This document shows, in pieces, positions 33,417-43,446 of a stretch of DNA of 64,000 nucleotides. The notes beneath the pieces are model-generated. The model made no database searches. It was not told where the DNA came from and was given only the letters and a program-made list of their open reading frames with translations. The stretch is from Flavobacterium lipolyticum (GTDB lineage: Bacteria; Bacteroidota; Bacteroidia; Flavobacteriales; Flavobacteriaceae), in the NCBI RefSeq assembly GCF_020905335.1, contig NZ_JAJJMN010000002.1, positions 620,001-684,000 of the forward strand. Reading direction: 5' to 3'. The translations under genes and the position numbers were made by a program. Every line of letters starts with the position of its first letter. Position 1 is the first letter of the stretch.

Positions 33417-35837
33417 TTATCTCAAGGTTGCTCCAAGTTCAGTTTCGAAAGTCTGCTGTAATTTCGACATGATTTTGTCAATTTGAACGTCCGTAAGCGT
33501 TTTAGTGTTGTCCTGAATGGTAAAACTCAAAGCGTACGATTTTTTGCCTTCCGGAAGTTTATTTCCTTCATAAACATCAAACAGGTTAATATCTTTTAAA
33601 AGAGACTTCTCTGCTTGTCTCGCAAGGTTGAAAATACTTTCGTAAGTGGTACTTTTATCAATCAGTAAAGCCAAATCTCTTCGAACTTCAGGATATTTTG
33701 GAATTTCAGTATACTTAATCTTTCCGGTAATGATTTTTAGAATCAAATCCCAGTTGAAATCAGCAAAGTAAACATCTTGTTTGATTCCGAAATGTTTCAA
33801 TATTGGCTTTTTAACAATACCTATCTCTACTAAAGTCTCGCTGTTGTAGCAAATTGCTGTTCCTTCTGCGAAAACATCCGATTGTACCGGAGCATTGGTA
33901 ATTTTATCAATTCCTAAACGTGATAATACGCCTCTTACATATCCTTTTAGTAAGAAGAAATCCGTTGCTTTTTGGGGATTGGTCCAGCTTTCTTTGTTTC
34001 TGTTTCCTGAAATTAACAAAGTAAGATGTTTGTGCTCCTCATATCCGTTAAGATATTTATGATACGTTTTACCAAATTCAAATAGTTTTAAATCCGAGTT
34101 CTTTCTGTTGATGTTATACGAAATAGCTTCTAAACCTGAAAACAGCAAAGACTGACGCATCGTCGATAAATCACTGCTTAAAGGGTTCAGAATCGTAACA
34201 TTGTGCTCCTCTTTTAAAGCAGAAGATAATTTTGCGTATGTAGCTGTGGTTAATGAATTGGCCATCATTTCGTGAAACCCTTGAGAGTTCAGCTGAGAAG
34301 CAATTACATTTTGAACCTTATAATCTTCTGTTCTTGGAGAATTAGCAACTGTCGCATTGAATTTTTTAGAAAAATTAATGTTATTGTATCCGTAAACTCT
34401 CAGAATTTCTTCGATCACATCAATTTCACGCTGTACATCTACACGGTAAGCAGGGATCGTTAAACCTAAACCTGAATCTGAAACGCTGTTTACTTTTATA
34501 TCTAAAGAAACCAGAATTTTTTTGATGGTATCTTTTGGAATTTCTTGCCCAATAATTTTCGAAACGTGGCTGAAATTCAATAAAACTGAAAAATCTTCTA
34601 CTTTTTTAGGGTAAACTTCTATGACATCAGAAGTGATTTTTCCTCCGGCTACTTCCTGAATTAAAAGTGCTGCACGTTTTAAGGCATATTCTGTAATGGT
34701 TGGGTCAATTCCTCTTTCAAATCTAAAAGAAGCATCCGTATTTAGTCCGTGTCTTTTAGCGGTTTTACGCACGCTAACAGCATCGAAATAAGCACTTTCT
34801 AAGAATATAGCGGTAGTTCCTTCTGAAACTCCGGATTTTTTACCTCCAAAAACACCCGCAATACAAAGTGGCCCTTTTTCGTCACAAATCATTAAATCTT
34901 CTTTGTGCAAGGTTCTTTCTACATCGTCTAAAGTCACAAATTTAGTGCCCTCAGGAAGTGTTTTTACAATTACTTTTCCATTGATTTTCGCCGCATCAAA
35001 AGCGTGTAATGGCTGTCCTAATTCGTGTAAAACATAATTAGTAACATCGACAATATTATTTTTAGGAGTCAGTCCGATTGCTTTAAGACGATCTTGTAAC
35101 CAGGCTGGAGATTCTTTAACCGTAATTCCGGAGATAGTTACTCCGCAATATCTCGGTGCCAAAAGAGGCTCTTCAACCGTAACGTCAATTTTTAAAGTAC
35201 GCATGTCTACTCTGAAATTGCTCACTGATGGTGTAATTAATTCGATATTTACACCACGCTGCAGCATTCCGGCTCTTAAATCACGGGCAGTACCCAGGTG
35301 ACTCATAGCATCTGCACGATTTGGAGTCAATCCAATTTCGAAAACTTCATCGTTGACAACTTTAAAAACTTCCGCAGCAGGAGTTCCCGGAACTAATCCT
35401 TCAGCTAAAACCACAATTCCGTCATGACTTGTTCCCAGACCTAATTCATCTTCGGCACAAATCATTCCGTGACTTTCTACTCCACGAATCTTTCCTTTTT
35501 TAATGGTGAATTCAGCACCTTCTTTATCGTATAGAACGGTTCCAATTGTAGCAACAGGTACTTTTTGTCCCGCAGCCACATTAGCAGCTCCGCAAACAAT
35601 TTGAATAGGAGCTTCTAAACCAATATTTACAGTGGTAACTTTTAATCTGTCGGCATCAGGATGTTTTTCGCAGGTCAATACATGCCCCACAACAACACCT
35701 TGTAAACCGCCTTTGATCGACTGGTATTTTTCGACAACTTCTACTTCAAGCCCTAAATCCGTTAGTAGCTCTGAAGTTTGATCAGACGGCCAGTCCGTTT
35801 TAATAAATTGTTTTAACCAATTGTAAGATATTTTCAT
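33417..35837 (-). CDS. pheT: Phenylalanine--tRNA ligase beta subunit
   Basis: The protein has 806 residues, full length. Order of domains: N-terminal ISYNWLKQFIKTDW, tRNA-binding (OB) domain about 40-150 (GHVLTCEKHPDADRLKVTTV), B3/B4 editing region with GLTPNRADAMSH, B5 domain, catalytic-like core, and C-terminal FDX-ACB domain (IPKYPEVRRDLALLIDKS). It pairs with PheS, which is not in the window, as usual in Bacteroidota where the two genes are apart. A TAnnTTTG box lies 29 bases upstream. Confidence 0.96.
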   Translation of the reverse strand: MKISYNWLKQFIKTDWPSDQTSELLTDLGLEVEVVEKYQSIKGGLQGVVVGHVLTCEKHPDADRLKVTTVNIGLEAPIQIVCGAANVAAGQKVPVATIGTVLYDKEGAEFTIKKGKIRGVESHGMICAEDELGLGTSHDGIVVLAEGLVPGTPAAEVFKVVNDEVFEIGLTPNRADAMSHLGTARDLRAGMLQRGVNIELITPSVSNFRVDMRTLKIDVTVEEPLLAPRYCGVTISGITVKESPAWLQDRLKAIGLTPKNNIVDVTNYVLHELGQPLHAFDAAKINGKVIVKTLPEGTKFVTLDDVERTLHKEDLMICDEKGPLCIAGVFGGKKSGVSEGTTAIFLESAYFDAVSVRKTAKRHGLNTDASFRFERGIDPTITEYALKRAALLIQEVAGGKITSDVIEVYPKKVEDFSVLLNFSHVSKIIGQEIPKDTIKKILVSLDIKVNSVSDSGLGLTIPAYRVDVQREIDVIEEILRVYGYNNINFSKKFNATVANSPRTEDYKVQNVIASQLNSQGFHEMMANSLTTATYAKLSSALKEEHNVTILNPLSSDLSTMRQSLLFSGLEAISYNINRKNSDLKLFEFGKTYHKYLNGYEEHKHLTLLISGNRNKESWTNPQKATDFFLLKGYVRGVLSRLGIDKITNAPVQSDVFAEGTAICYNSETLVEIGIVKKPILKHFGIKQDVYFADFNWDLILKIITGKIKYTEIPKYPEVRRDLALLIDKSTTYESIFNLARQAEKSLLKDINLFDVYEGNKLPEGKKSYALSFTIQDNTKTLTDVQIDKIMSKLQQTFETELGATLR

Positions 35838-35865
35838 TTTGCTTTTTTATTCTTGTATGAGGTTA

Positions 35866-35900
35866 CAAATATAAGAATTGCACATTGTAGTAAGAAACAA
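35866..35900 (-). promoter_or_regulatory. Likely pheT promoter
   Basis: On the minus strand TATATTTG (35866-35873) with TTG 24 bases further upstream (35898-35900), one base longer than the usual spacer range. Confidence 0.42.
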
Positions 35901-35949
35901 TTTATTTGCTTTTTTCGGACTATTCTTTCAGAGAGAAATTTTAGAATAT

Positions 35950-36015
35950 CTAAGTCTCTTTTTAACACCGAGAAACATAATTTTACATCTTTAAATAAGG
36001 CGTTTCACTTGGAGC
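35950..36015. repeat. Dispersed intergenic element, second copy
   Basis: AGAAACATAATTTTACATCT, then GGCGTTTCACTTGGAGCAAA and CGCATAGCAT. It is similar in order and sequence to the element at 9829-9970 and to an inverted piece at 43020-43070. The remaining spacer, 35838-36148, shows nothing else apart from the pheT promoter. Confidence 0.45.
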
Positions 36016-36148
36016 AAATCGCATAGCATATGGGAGAGAATTGTATTTCTTTTATATGTTCTTTCAGTAAATAGAAACTATTTTTTTATGTATTAATTTC
36101 TTTTAAAAAGACTTACTGCGTTAAATATCAGATATTTATATCGTTTGA

Positions 36149-37012
36149 TTAAATTAACTCTTCAATGTGTTTTTTAATGTTTTCGGAGATCTTTTTTGTT
36201 GGCAGATCGTTTTCATCGTCGCCAAACGGGTCTTCGATTTCTTCGGCAATAAGTTCTAAACTTGCCAGTACATAAAAGATGAAAACCACAACCGGAGCTA
36301 CATAATAGCCTAAACTTACCGAATAGCCAAAAGGAAGTGTCATGGTGTAGAAGAAGATAAACTTCTTGATAAAAGCGCTGTAAGAGTAGGGAATAGGGGT
36401 GTTTTTGATTCGCTCGCAGGCACCGCAAATGTCTGTAAATGATTGCAACTCTTCGTTTAAAATAATAAGCTGTTCTCCGCTGATTTTTTTATCTTCATAC
36501 AGATCGTTTATTTTTTGAAAAATTATTCTTTTAACCTGATTTGGTTTGTGTTTGTGGTGATCAATTTCTAAATCTACATCTTCAAAAAGCTGCTTTCCGG
36601 TATCGGAATCATGCAAGTGTTTATGCAATACGGAAGCATAGGCAGGAATAAACTTTCTAAAGAATTTTTTATCATTTTCTTCTTTCAGCATGACTGAAAG
36701 TTTAATGGCCAGATTTCGGCTATTGTTAACAAGACCTCCCCAAAGTTTTCGACCTTCCCACCAACGATCGTAGGCCGTATTGGTTCTAAAAACCAATAAC
36801 AATGAGATTACAAAACCCAACATCCCGTGCATGATCGGGATGTTGTGGATATAGTCGTTTTTGCCAATTTTAAAATACGAGACTTCCAAATACCCTACAA
36901 TCGAAGAATAAATTCCGATCGCAATCATAACCGGAAGTAGTTTTCTAACGGTATCCGATTTATGAAAATGAAAAATAAAAGTGAACCAATCTTTGGTGTT
37001 GTATGAGATCAT
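36149..37012 (-). CDS. Bestrophin-family chloride channel (YneE-like)
   Basis: The protein has 287 residues with four membrane segments. Family marks are the N-terminal helix FHKSDTVRKLLPVMIAIGIY, LLVFRTNTAYDRWWEGRKLWGG (the RxNxAYxRWWE pattern of bacterial bestrophins) and EEIEDPFGDDENDLP near the C-terminus (the calcium-clasp-like acidic stretch). It forms pentameric anion channels in the inner membrane. It starts 27 bases after tolC-type gene stop and is probably read with the efflux operon, though a functional link is not known. Confidence 0.88.
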   Translation of the reverse strand: MISYNTKDWFTFIFHFHKSDTVRKLLPVMIAIGIYSSIVGYLEVSYFKIGKNDYIHNIPIMHGMLGFVISLLLVFRTNTAYDRWWEGRKLWGGLVNNSRNLAIKLSVMLKEENDKKFFRKFIPAYASVLHKHLHDSDTGKQLFEDVDLEIDHHKHKPNQVKRIIFQKINDLYEDKKISGEQLIILNEELQSFTDICGACERIKNTPIPYSYSAFIKKFIFFYTMTLPFGYSVSLGYYVAPVVVFIFYVLASLELIAEEIEDPFGDDENDLPTKKISENIKKHIEELI

Positions 37013-37039
37013 TTGGACTTGTTTTGAAACAAATTTACT

Positions 37040-38350
37040 TTAAAAATTGATATTCCCGGCCAATTCTTTCAACGCAATCTCAGATAATTTTGCCTGAAAT
37101 TGTGCATTGCTGTAGCGTACTTTAGCATTTACATAATTTAATTGAGCCGTTCTGAAATCAAGCGTTGTAATAGTTCCAATTCTGAATTTATCTAAAGTAA
37201 TATCTAAATTTTGTTTGGCAATCGTTACGTTGTCTTCTTCCAATCCAATCAATTCTAAATTGGTTAAATACGTTTGAAAAGCGGTACTTAACTGAGTATC
37301 GAGGATCATGTTTTGCTGTTCAATCGCAATTTGTGAGTTTTCGATCTGTAGTTTTACTACCTTTTCATTTCGGTGTTGATTGAACCCGTCAAAAAGGTTT
37401 AAAGTGGCATTAAAACCATAGTTAAAACCTTTAGAAGAGTTCTGACTTGTAAATCCAAGACTGGACTGACTTTCGTTAAAGTTGTATCCTGAAGTCAGAT
37501 TTACCACCGGATAACGGTCTGCTTTTACTTGTTTAAGCTGAAGTTCCGCAATACGTTTGTTGATAATCTGAGATTCTAAAGCCGGATTTTGCTTGTGAGC
37601 CAATTCTATTAAATCAACTAAAACGAGTTTATTATCTACAGCAACTACATTGGTTACGGTAAAATTTATTTTAGGGTCACGTGCCAAGTATTGGTTGAGT
37701 AAGATTTTAGCATTGGCATAGGATTCTTTTTGTCTCAATAAAGCAACCTGATCGGAATTTAAATCAACCTGCGCATTTAAAACTTCCAGTTTTGATGCTT
37801 TTCCAATGCTGAAACGGTTTTGAGCCAGCGTTAATCTTTGTTTCGAAATTACAATTGTGGTGTCTAATGCAGACAGTTGCTGCTGTTGTTGTACCAAATC
37901 AAAGTAAGCGCTGTTGACCTGTCCGATTTTGACCAATATCACTCTTTTCATTTCAGAATCACCCAGTTTTTGCAATTCTTTAAGCTGATCCAGTTTGGCA
38001 AACATTTTCATTCCGTCAAAAACGGTCCATCCCAAACTAACACCGTAGGCTAAACTGTTATTTTTGGCATTTCGTAAAGAGGTTGTAGTTCCGTCCTGAC
38101 GTGTTTGCGAGGAATTGGTAACACTGTTATTATCGGTTACCGAAGCCGTGGCCCTTGGCAGCATTCCCGCATTTCCAACTGTTACATTGGTTTCGTTTAT
38201 TTTAAGGCTGTTTTTGGCAATCTTAATTTCGAAATTATTCTCTAAGGCGATCTTCATGGCGTCTTCAATGGTTAAGACTTCCTGCGCACTGCTTTTTGTT
38301 GTACAGAACAACAATAAAACGAGACTTGTTACTATTATTTTAGCTTTCAT
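37040..38350 (-). CDS. TolC-family outer-membrane efflux protein
   Basis: The protein has 436 residues with a signal peptide (KAKIIVTSLVLLLFCTTKSSA). Two outer-membrane efflux (OEP) repeats with long coiled coils follow, starting LTIEDAMKIALENNFEIKIA, and with RLTLAQNRFSIGKASKLEVL and NLDITLDKFRIGTITTLDFR as the paired repeat motifs. It is the exit duct of the tripartite pump encoded upstream: pump gene stop is 77 bases before its start. Confidence 0.92.
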   Translation of the reverse strand: MKAKIIVTSLVLLLFCTTKSSAQEVLTIEDAMKIALENNFEIKIAKNSLKINETNVTVGNAGMLPRATASVTDNNSVTNSSQTRQDGTTTSLRNAKNNSLAYGVSLGWTVFDGMKMFAKLDQLKELQKLGDSEMKRVILVKIGQVNSAYFDLVQQQQQLSALDTTIVISKQRLTLAQNRFSIGKASKLEVLNAQVDLNSDQVALLRQKESYANAKILLNQYLARDPKINFTVTNVVAVDNKLVLVDLIELAHKQNPALESQIINKRIAELQLKQVKADRYPVVNLTSGYNFNESQSSLGFTSQNSSKGFNYGFNATLNLFDGFNQHRNEKVVKLQIENSQIAIEQQNMILDTQLSTAFQTYLTNLELIGLEEDNVTIAKQNLDITLDKFRIGTITTLDFRTAQLNYVNAKVRYSNAQFQAKLSEIALKELAGNINF

Positions 38351-38427
38351 GTGATGAAGGATTAGCTGCGATTCGACTTTTTCAGAAGAGATTCGCAGCT
38401 TCTATATGGTTTCAGATTTTATATCAA

Positions 38428-41400
38428 TTATTTCGTGTTTCTTTCATATTCATCAATATGATCAAATTCAGGATAATGTTTTCTCGCTTTGGACCACATT
38501 AAATAAATAGCAGGAATCACAAATAGGGTTAGAGCCAACGAAAAGATGGTACCTCCAACAATTACAACTCCCATACCAATTCTACTCGTAGAGGCAGCAC
38601 CAAGTGACATTGCAATTGGCAAAGCTCCTAAAGCAATCGCCAAACTTGTCATTAAAATTGGACGCAAACGTGCTTCTGAGGCTTCTAAAATAGCTTCCAG
38701 TTTTGGTTTTCCTTGTTCGCGAAGCTGATTAGCAAATTCTACAATCAAAATACCATTCTTCGTCACCAATCCGATAAGCATTACCGTTCCAATCTGGCTA
38801 AAGATATTCCAGGTTTGATTGAAGAGCCATAATGAGAATAACGCTCCGGCAACTGCCATTGGTACGGTTAAGATGATGATAAGCGGATCGATAAAACTCT
38901 CAAACTGTGCAGCAAGAATTAAAAAGATCAGCAATAAGGCTAATCCGAAGGCGAAAGAAGTGTTTGAACTACTCTCAACAAAGTCTCTCGACTCTCCACT
39001 TAAATCAGTGGTGAAAGTATCGTTAAGTACTTTTGCTTTGATTCTGTCCATTTCCTGAATACCGTCGCTGATACTTTTTCCCGGTGCTAAACCTGCAGAA
39101 ACAGTTGCCGACATATAACGGTTGTTGTGGTACAATTGAGGAGGATTACTTTGTTCTTCAATTTTAACCACGTTGTCCATCTGGATCAATTCTCCGCTTT
39201 TATTTTTTACAAACATAGAAGTCAGATCCAGCGGTTTCGAACGGTCTTTTTGATCAAACTGACCAATTACCTGGTATTGTTTTCCGTTTTTAATGAAATA
39301 TCCAAAACGCTGTCCACTTAAAGAAAGCTGTAACGTTTGTGCAATGTCAAGAATCGAAATTCCTAAACTCTCTGCTTTTTCACGATCAATACTTACGTTG
39401 ATTTCGGGTTTGTTGAATTTTAAATTCACATCGGTAACCGAGAAAACGTCACTTTTACCCACTTCTTCCATAAAAACCGGGATTTTTTCTCTCAGTTTCT
39501 CAAAATTCGGAGCCTGAATGATATACTGAATCGGTAATCCTCCACGACGGTTTACGGCAATGGTTGGCTGTTGAATAACGGATGTTTTAGCATCCGGATA
39601 TCGTTTGGTCATTTTGGTCAATTGATCCGCAATATCCTTCTGAGATCTTTTTCTCTGATCCGGTTCAACTAATGAAAGTCGGATAAAACCGGAGTTAGTA
39701 GCCGAAGCTCCAAAACCCGGTGCAGTGATAACCAGACTCACTTTTTTCTCCGGAATAGAATCGTCTACCAATTTGGAGATTTCCTGCATAAAACGATCGG
39801 TGTATTCGTAAGAGGATCCCTCAGGCGTAGTCATACGCATGGTCACAGAACTACGATCGTCATAAGGCGCAGTTTCTTTTGGCAGTATGGTAAAAAACAA
39901 ATAGATCAATCCAAAACAAGCAATCAGAATAGGGAAACTAAGCCATTTTTTTGCGATAAAACGATTCAAAGAGTCAGCATAACCGCTGTTTAGTTTCTCA
40001 AAGAAAGGCTCGGTTTTGACGTAGAATTTAGATTTTTTCTGTTCTCCGCCTTTCATCAAATAGGCATTAAGCATTGGTGTTAAAGTCAGCGATACAAAAG
40101 CCGAGATTAAAACGGCAGCTCCAATGACGACCCCAAATTCCCTAAAGAGTCGGCCAACAAATCCTTCTAAAAATATGACCGGTAAAAATACAGCTGCAAG
40201 GGTTACCGAAATCGAGATTACGGCATAGAATATTTCATTAGATCCTTTAATCGCGGCTTCAATTGGCGACATGCCTTCTTCAACTTTCTTGAAGATATTC
40301 TCGGTCACAACAATACCGTCGTCAACCACCAGACCGGTGGCTAAAACAATCGCAAGCAGAGTCAATACGTTGATCGAAAATCCGAAAAGCCACATGATAA
40401 AAAATGTCGCGATCAAGGAAACAGGAATATCAATTAATGGTCTGAATGCAATAGCCCAGTCTCTGAAAAACAAGTAAATAATAATGATTACCAGAATAAT
40501 GGATATCCCTAAAGTTTCGGCAACTTCAAGTACTGATTTTTTCACAAAGATCGTATTGTCCAGTGCAATATTCAGTTTGATATCTTTTGGAAGATCCTTT
40601 TTTAAGGCTTCGTACTTTTTGTAAAATTCAGATGAAATGTCCAGATAGTTGGCTCCTGGCATTGGTACTATAGCAAGACCAATCATAGGTAAACCGGATT
40701 GACTCAATTTTGTTTCGATGTTTTCAGGACCTAATTCGGCTCCTCCAATATCGCTTAAACGAACAATCTTATCTCCGTTAGTACGAATGATAATGTTGTT
40801 GAATTCTTCCGGTTTTGAAAGATTACCAACCGTTTTTACGGTTAATTCGGTATTGTTTCCTGTTAGTTTTCCCGAAGGCAATTCAACGTTTTGGGAGTTT
40901 AAAGCATTGCGAACATCGGATACGGTACATTTATAAGCGGTAAGTTTTACAGGGTCAATCCACAAACGCATAGCGTAGCGTTTTTGCCCCCAGATTTGAA
41001 CACCACTGACTCCGGGAATAGTTTCCAAACGTTGTGAAATCACATTTTCGGCATAATCACTCAGTTCCAGAGAACTTCTGGTGTCACTTTGCACGGTCAT
41101 CGAAATAATAGCGTCACTGTCGGCATCTGCTTTGGAGACTACCGGTGGGGCGTCAATATCCTGCGGCAAACTTCTGATGGCTTGAGAAACTTTATCACGA
41201 ACGTCGTTTGCTGCTTCTTCCAGATTTTTATCCAGATTAAATTCAATGGTGATGTTGCTGCTTCCCTGATTACTGGAAGAAGTTATGTTTCGAATCCCAT
41301 CAATTGCGTTAACCGCTTTTTCAAGAGGCTCTGTGATCTGAGATTCTATAATGTCGGAATTGGCTCCGGTATAGTTGGTTCGGATAGAAACCTGCGCAGG

Positions 41401-41523
41401 GTCGATCGAAGGAAATTCCCTAACACCTAAAAAGGTATAACCAATGAAACCGAACAGAATAATTAAAAGATTCAGTACGATGGTTAAAACAGGTCTTTTT
41501 ATACTGGTTGTTGATAAACTCAT
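38428..41523 (-). CDS. RND-family efflux pump, inner-membrane subunit (AcrB/HAE1 type)
   Basis: The protein has 1031 residues with 12 membrane helices and two large periplasmic loops. The N-terminus SIKRPVLTIVLNLLIILFGF and REFPSIDPAQVSIRTNYTGA are typical of the HAE-1 drug-efflux group. The proton-relay residues are in helix 4 (LAIVLATGLVVDDGIVVTEN). GTVMLIGLVTKNGILIVEFA is the matching helix 10/11 region. It exports hydrophobic compounds with the adaptor and TolC genes of the same operon. The substrate is unknown; no regulator gene lies next to it. Confidence 0.95.
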   Translation of the reverse strand: MSLSTTSIKRPVLTIVLNLLIILFGFIGYTFLGVREFPSIDPAQVSIRTNYTGANSDIIESQITEPLEKAVNAIDGIRNITSSSNQGSSNITIEFNLDKNLEEAANDVRDKVSQAIRSLPQDIDAPPVVSKADADSDAIISMTVQSDTRSSLELSDYAENVISQRLETIPGVSGVQIWGQKRYAMRLWIDPVKLTAYKCTVSDVRNALNSQNVELPSGKLTGNNTELTVKTVGNLSKPEEFNNIIIRTNGDKIVRLSDIGGAELGPENIETKLSQSGLPMIGLAIVPMPGANYLDISSEFYKKYEALKKDLPKDIKLNIALDNTIFVKKSVLEVAETLGISIILVIIIIYLFFRDWAIAFRPLIDIPVSLIATFFIMWLFGFSINVLTLLAIVLATGLVVDDGIVVTENIFKKVEEGMSPIEAAIKGSNEIFYAVISISVTLAAVFLPVIFLEGFVGRLFREFGVVIGAAVLISAFVSLTLTPMLNAYLMKGGEQKKSKFYVKTEPFFEKLNSGYADSLNRFIAKKWLSFPILIACFGLIYLFFTILPKETAPYDDRSSVTMRMTTPEGSSYEYTDRFMQEISKLVDDSIPEKKVSLVITAPGFGASATNSGFIRLSLVEPDQRKRSQKDIADQLTKMTKRYPDAKTSVIQQPTIAVNRRGGLPIQYIIQAPNFEKLREKIPVFMEEVGKSDVFSVTDVNLKFNKPEINVSIDREKAESLGISILDIAQTLQLSLSGQRFGYFIKNGKQYQVIGQFDQKDRSKPLDLTSMFVKNKSGELIQMDNVVKIEEQSNPPQLYHNNRYMSATVSAGLAPGKSISDGIQEMDRIKAKVLNDTFTTDLSGESRDFVESSSNTSFAFGLALLLIFLILAAQFESFIDPLIIILTVPMAVAGALFSLWLFNQTWNIFSQIGTVMLIGLVTKNGILIVEFANQLREQGKPKLEAILEASEARLRPILMTSLAIALGALPIAMSLGAASTSRIGMGVVIVGGTIFSLALTLFVIPAIYLMWSKARKHYPEFDHIDEYERNTK

Positions 41524-41667
41524 ACTGTTATTTATGATTTTAGAGTTTAGATTTTAGATTTTTTTTTTGAATAACGGACAAAAGAGTATGGAATATAGAA
41601 AATAGATTGGAGCGTATTAAGTATCCCGTTAGACGTCATACATTTTACAACTCACATTTTACATTTT

Positions 41668-42729
41668 CTATTTTTTTACATTCACTTTTATTGGCGCCTC
41701 ATTTTTAAGTGACATTACGCCACTGGTAATTAGAGTATCTCCGGCTTTTAGTCCTGACAGAATTAAAATAGAAGAGTCTGTTCTTGTCGTAGCGTCAACC
41801 ATCACTTCTTTGGCCTTACCCATATTGGCAATGTATACTTTCTTACCGCTTTGTACCGGAATTATAGCTTCTGAAGGCACCACAATGGCATCTTTTACAA
41901 TGTTTAGAGGCAGTTTTACATCGGCAAAAGTTCCTGGGAAAAGCTTTCCGTCAGCGTTATCAGCAATAGCACGAATTTGCAGTGTACGTGTAGCAACTTC
42001 GACTTCCGGCTCGATGGCGTATATTTTTGCTGTATAGACTTTATCGGAACCTGAAACGGAAAAATCGATAGTTGATCCGGATTTTACTTGTGAAGCATAT
42101 TTTTCAGGTATCGAAAATGTAATTTTTAGTTTACCGGTATTTACCAGTTTGGCAACCAGAACGGTAGGAGTGATGTAGGTGCCCGGAGAAATTGAACGCA
42201 AACCAACTTTTCCTGAAAACGGAGCTTTAACGGAAGTTTTGGCAATTTGAGCTCTGATTAACTGACTTTGTGCCTGTGCAGAAGCATGATCGGCTTTCGC
42301 AATGTCAAATTCTTCCTGACTGATAGCTTCCTTCTGAAGCAATAATTTTGCTCTTCTCTCATTTTCAGCAGCCAGACCTTCACGGGTTACGGCTTGTCTA
42401 AGTTGTGCTTTTAATTCGATGTCATTTACTTTAAAAAGTACCTGTCCTTTGTTTACAAAACTGCCTTCATTGAAGTAAATCCCTTCCACAATTCCGGAAA
42501 CTTCACTTCGAATTTCAATTTGTTCATTGGCTTCAATAGAACCTGATAGTGACAGGTTGTTGTCGAAGGTTGCAGTTTTAACAACTATTCCGGTTACAGT
42601 AGTAGGAGTATCTTTGTCTCCAAACTTTTTCGATTCGTCGTTTTTCTTTTTATTCGACACGACTCTGTAGGCAATAAAACCTCCTAATACGATGATCAGT
42701 AGGGCGTAAACTAAGTTTTTTACTTTCAT
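41668..42729 (-). CDS. RND efflux periplasmic adaptor (MFP/HlyD-like)
   Basis: From the ATG at 42729 the protein has 353 residues and begins KVKNLVYALLIIVLGGFIAY, an uncleaved anchor or signal. The frame is open to 42780, but the extra 17 residues are polar and unlike the family. Biotinyl-lipoyl halves (GSIEANEQIEIRSEVSGIVE, SVKAPFSGKVGLRSISPGTY) flank an alpha hairpin; beta-barrel and membrane-proximal domains follow. First gene of the efflux operon; the pump starts 144 bases downstream. A TAAATTTG box on the minus strand (42778-42785) could be its -7 element. Confidence 0.92.
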   Translation of the reverse strand: MKVKNLVYALLIIVLGGFIAYRVVSNKKKNDESKKFGDKDTPTTVTGIVVKTATFDNNLSLSGSIEANEQIEIRSEVSGIVEGIYFNEGSFVNKGQVLFKVNDIELKAQLRQAVTREGLAAENERRAKLLLQKEAISQEEFDIAKADHASAQAQSQLIRAQIAKTSVKAPFSGKVGLRSISPGTYITPTVLVAKLVNTGKLKITFSIPEKYASQVKSGSTIDFSVSGSDKVYTAKIYAIEPEVEVATRTLQIRAIADNADGKLFPGTFADVKLPLNIVKDAIVVPSEAIIPVQSGKKVYIANMGKAKEVMVDATTRTDSSILILSGLKAGDTLITSGVMSLKNEAPIKVNVKK

Positions 42730-43446
42730 AAACTTGAGGTAAAGGTATTTTTTTGGTGTATGTTTTGAGTAAGCACACAAATTTAACTTTTTGTTGTGAA
42801 ATCTGGAGAGCTTAGCTTTTATTTAACATTTGTACGTACAAACATTACATAAAACTAAACTTAGACTCTTTTTCTGCACCAAGGTTTAATACAGGAACTA
42901 AAAAAAACAAAATAAATAATCAACTCGTTGGTTTTAAATAATATAAAAATTACTTAATACATAGTCCCGATGCATCGGGATATGTCTATATAAAAGTATA
43001 TAAAAAGAAACCATAGTTGCAGCTGTGTTCAAAATAAGTGAAACGCCTGATTTAAAAATATTAATTCTATGTATGTACCTGTTAAAGAATGATTATATCC
43101 AACGGGTTAAATAAGTTAAAGTTTACATCCTTTTAAAACTTCTTTTCTATGGTTTTACCCACAAAAAGGGTAGAATTACGGGTTCTGCAAATCAAAAAAA
43201 TCCGACAAAGATGATTTTCGAAGCATTTTGTCCGATTTTATTTGCACTTTATCGATTTTATTCGTAACATTGATAGGCTTAAACAAAATGATCTGTTTTT
43301 TAAGGACTAATAATGTTTTTGAGAGTTAAGCGTTAAAATGTGTAGGTTTTTTATTTGATTTAAAGTTAAAATAGTTAAATAAATAAACAGTGTAGTTAAC
43401 AACTGTTTAGACATTTTTTAAGTTTCAACACCAAATTTACTTGTTT
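42730..43446. other. Long intergenic region upstream of the efflux operon
   Basis: About 720 AT-rich bases between divergent genes. It contains a 16-bp perfect palindrome, TCCCGATGCATCGGGA (42965-42980), and an inverted partial copy of the dispersed element (AAGTGAAACGCCTGATTTAA near 43038). No frame looks coding. The size leaves room for regulator sites or a small RNA, but nothing specific is recognisable. Confidence 0.5.

Noticed and set aside
38546..41430. Plus-strand open frames inside the RND pump gene
   Set aside because: Antisense shadows of a fully conserved pump; composition follows the pump codons.
42965..42980. Palindrome TCCCGATGCATCGGGA as an operator of the efflux operon
   Set aside because: Short palindromes of this type are scattered in flavobacterial genomes, it is more than 200 bases from the operon start, and no regulator gene is adjacent.
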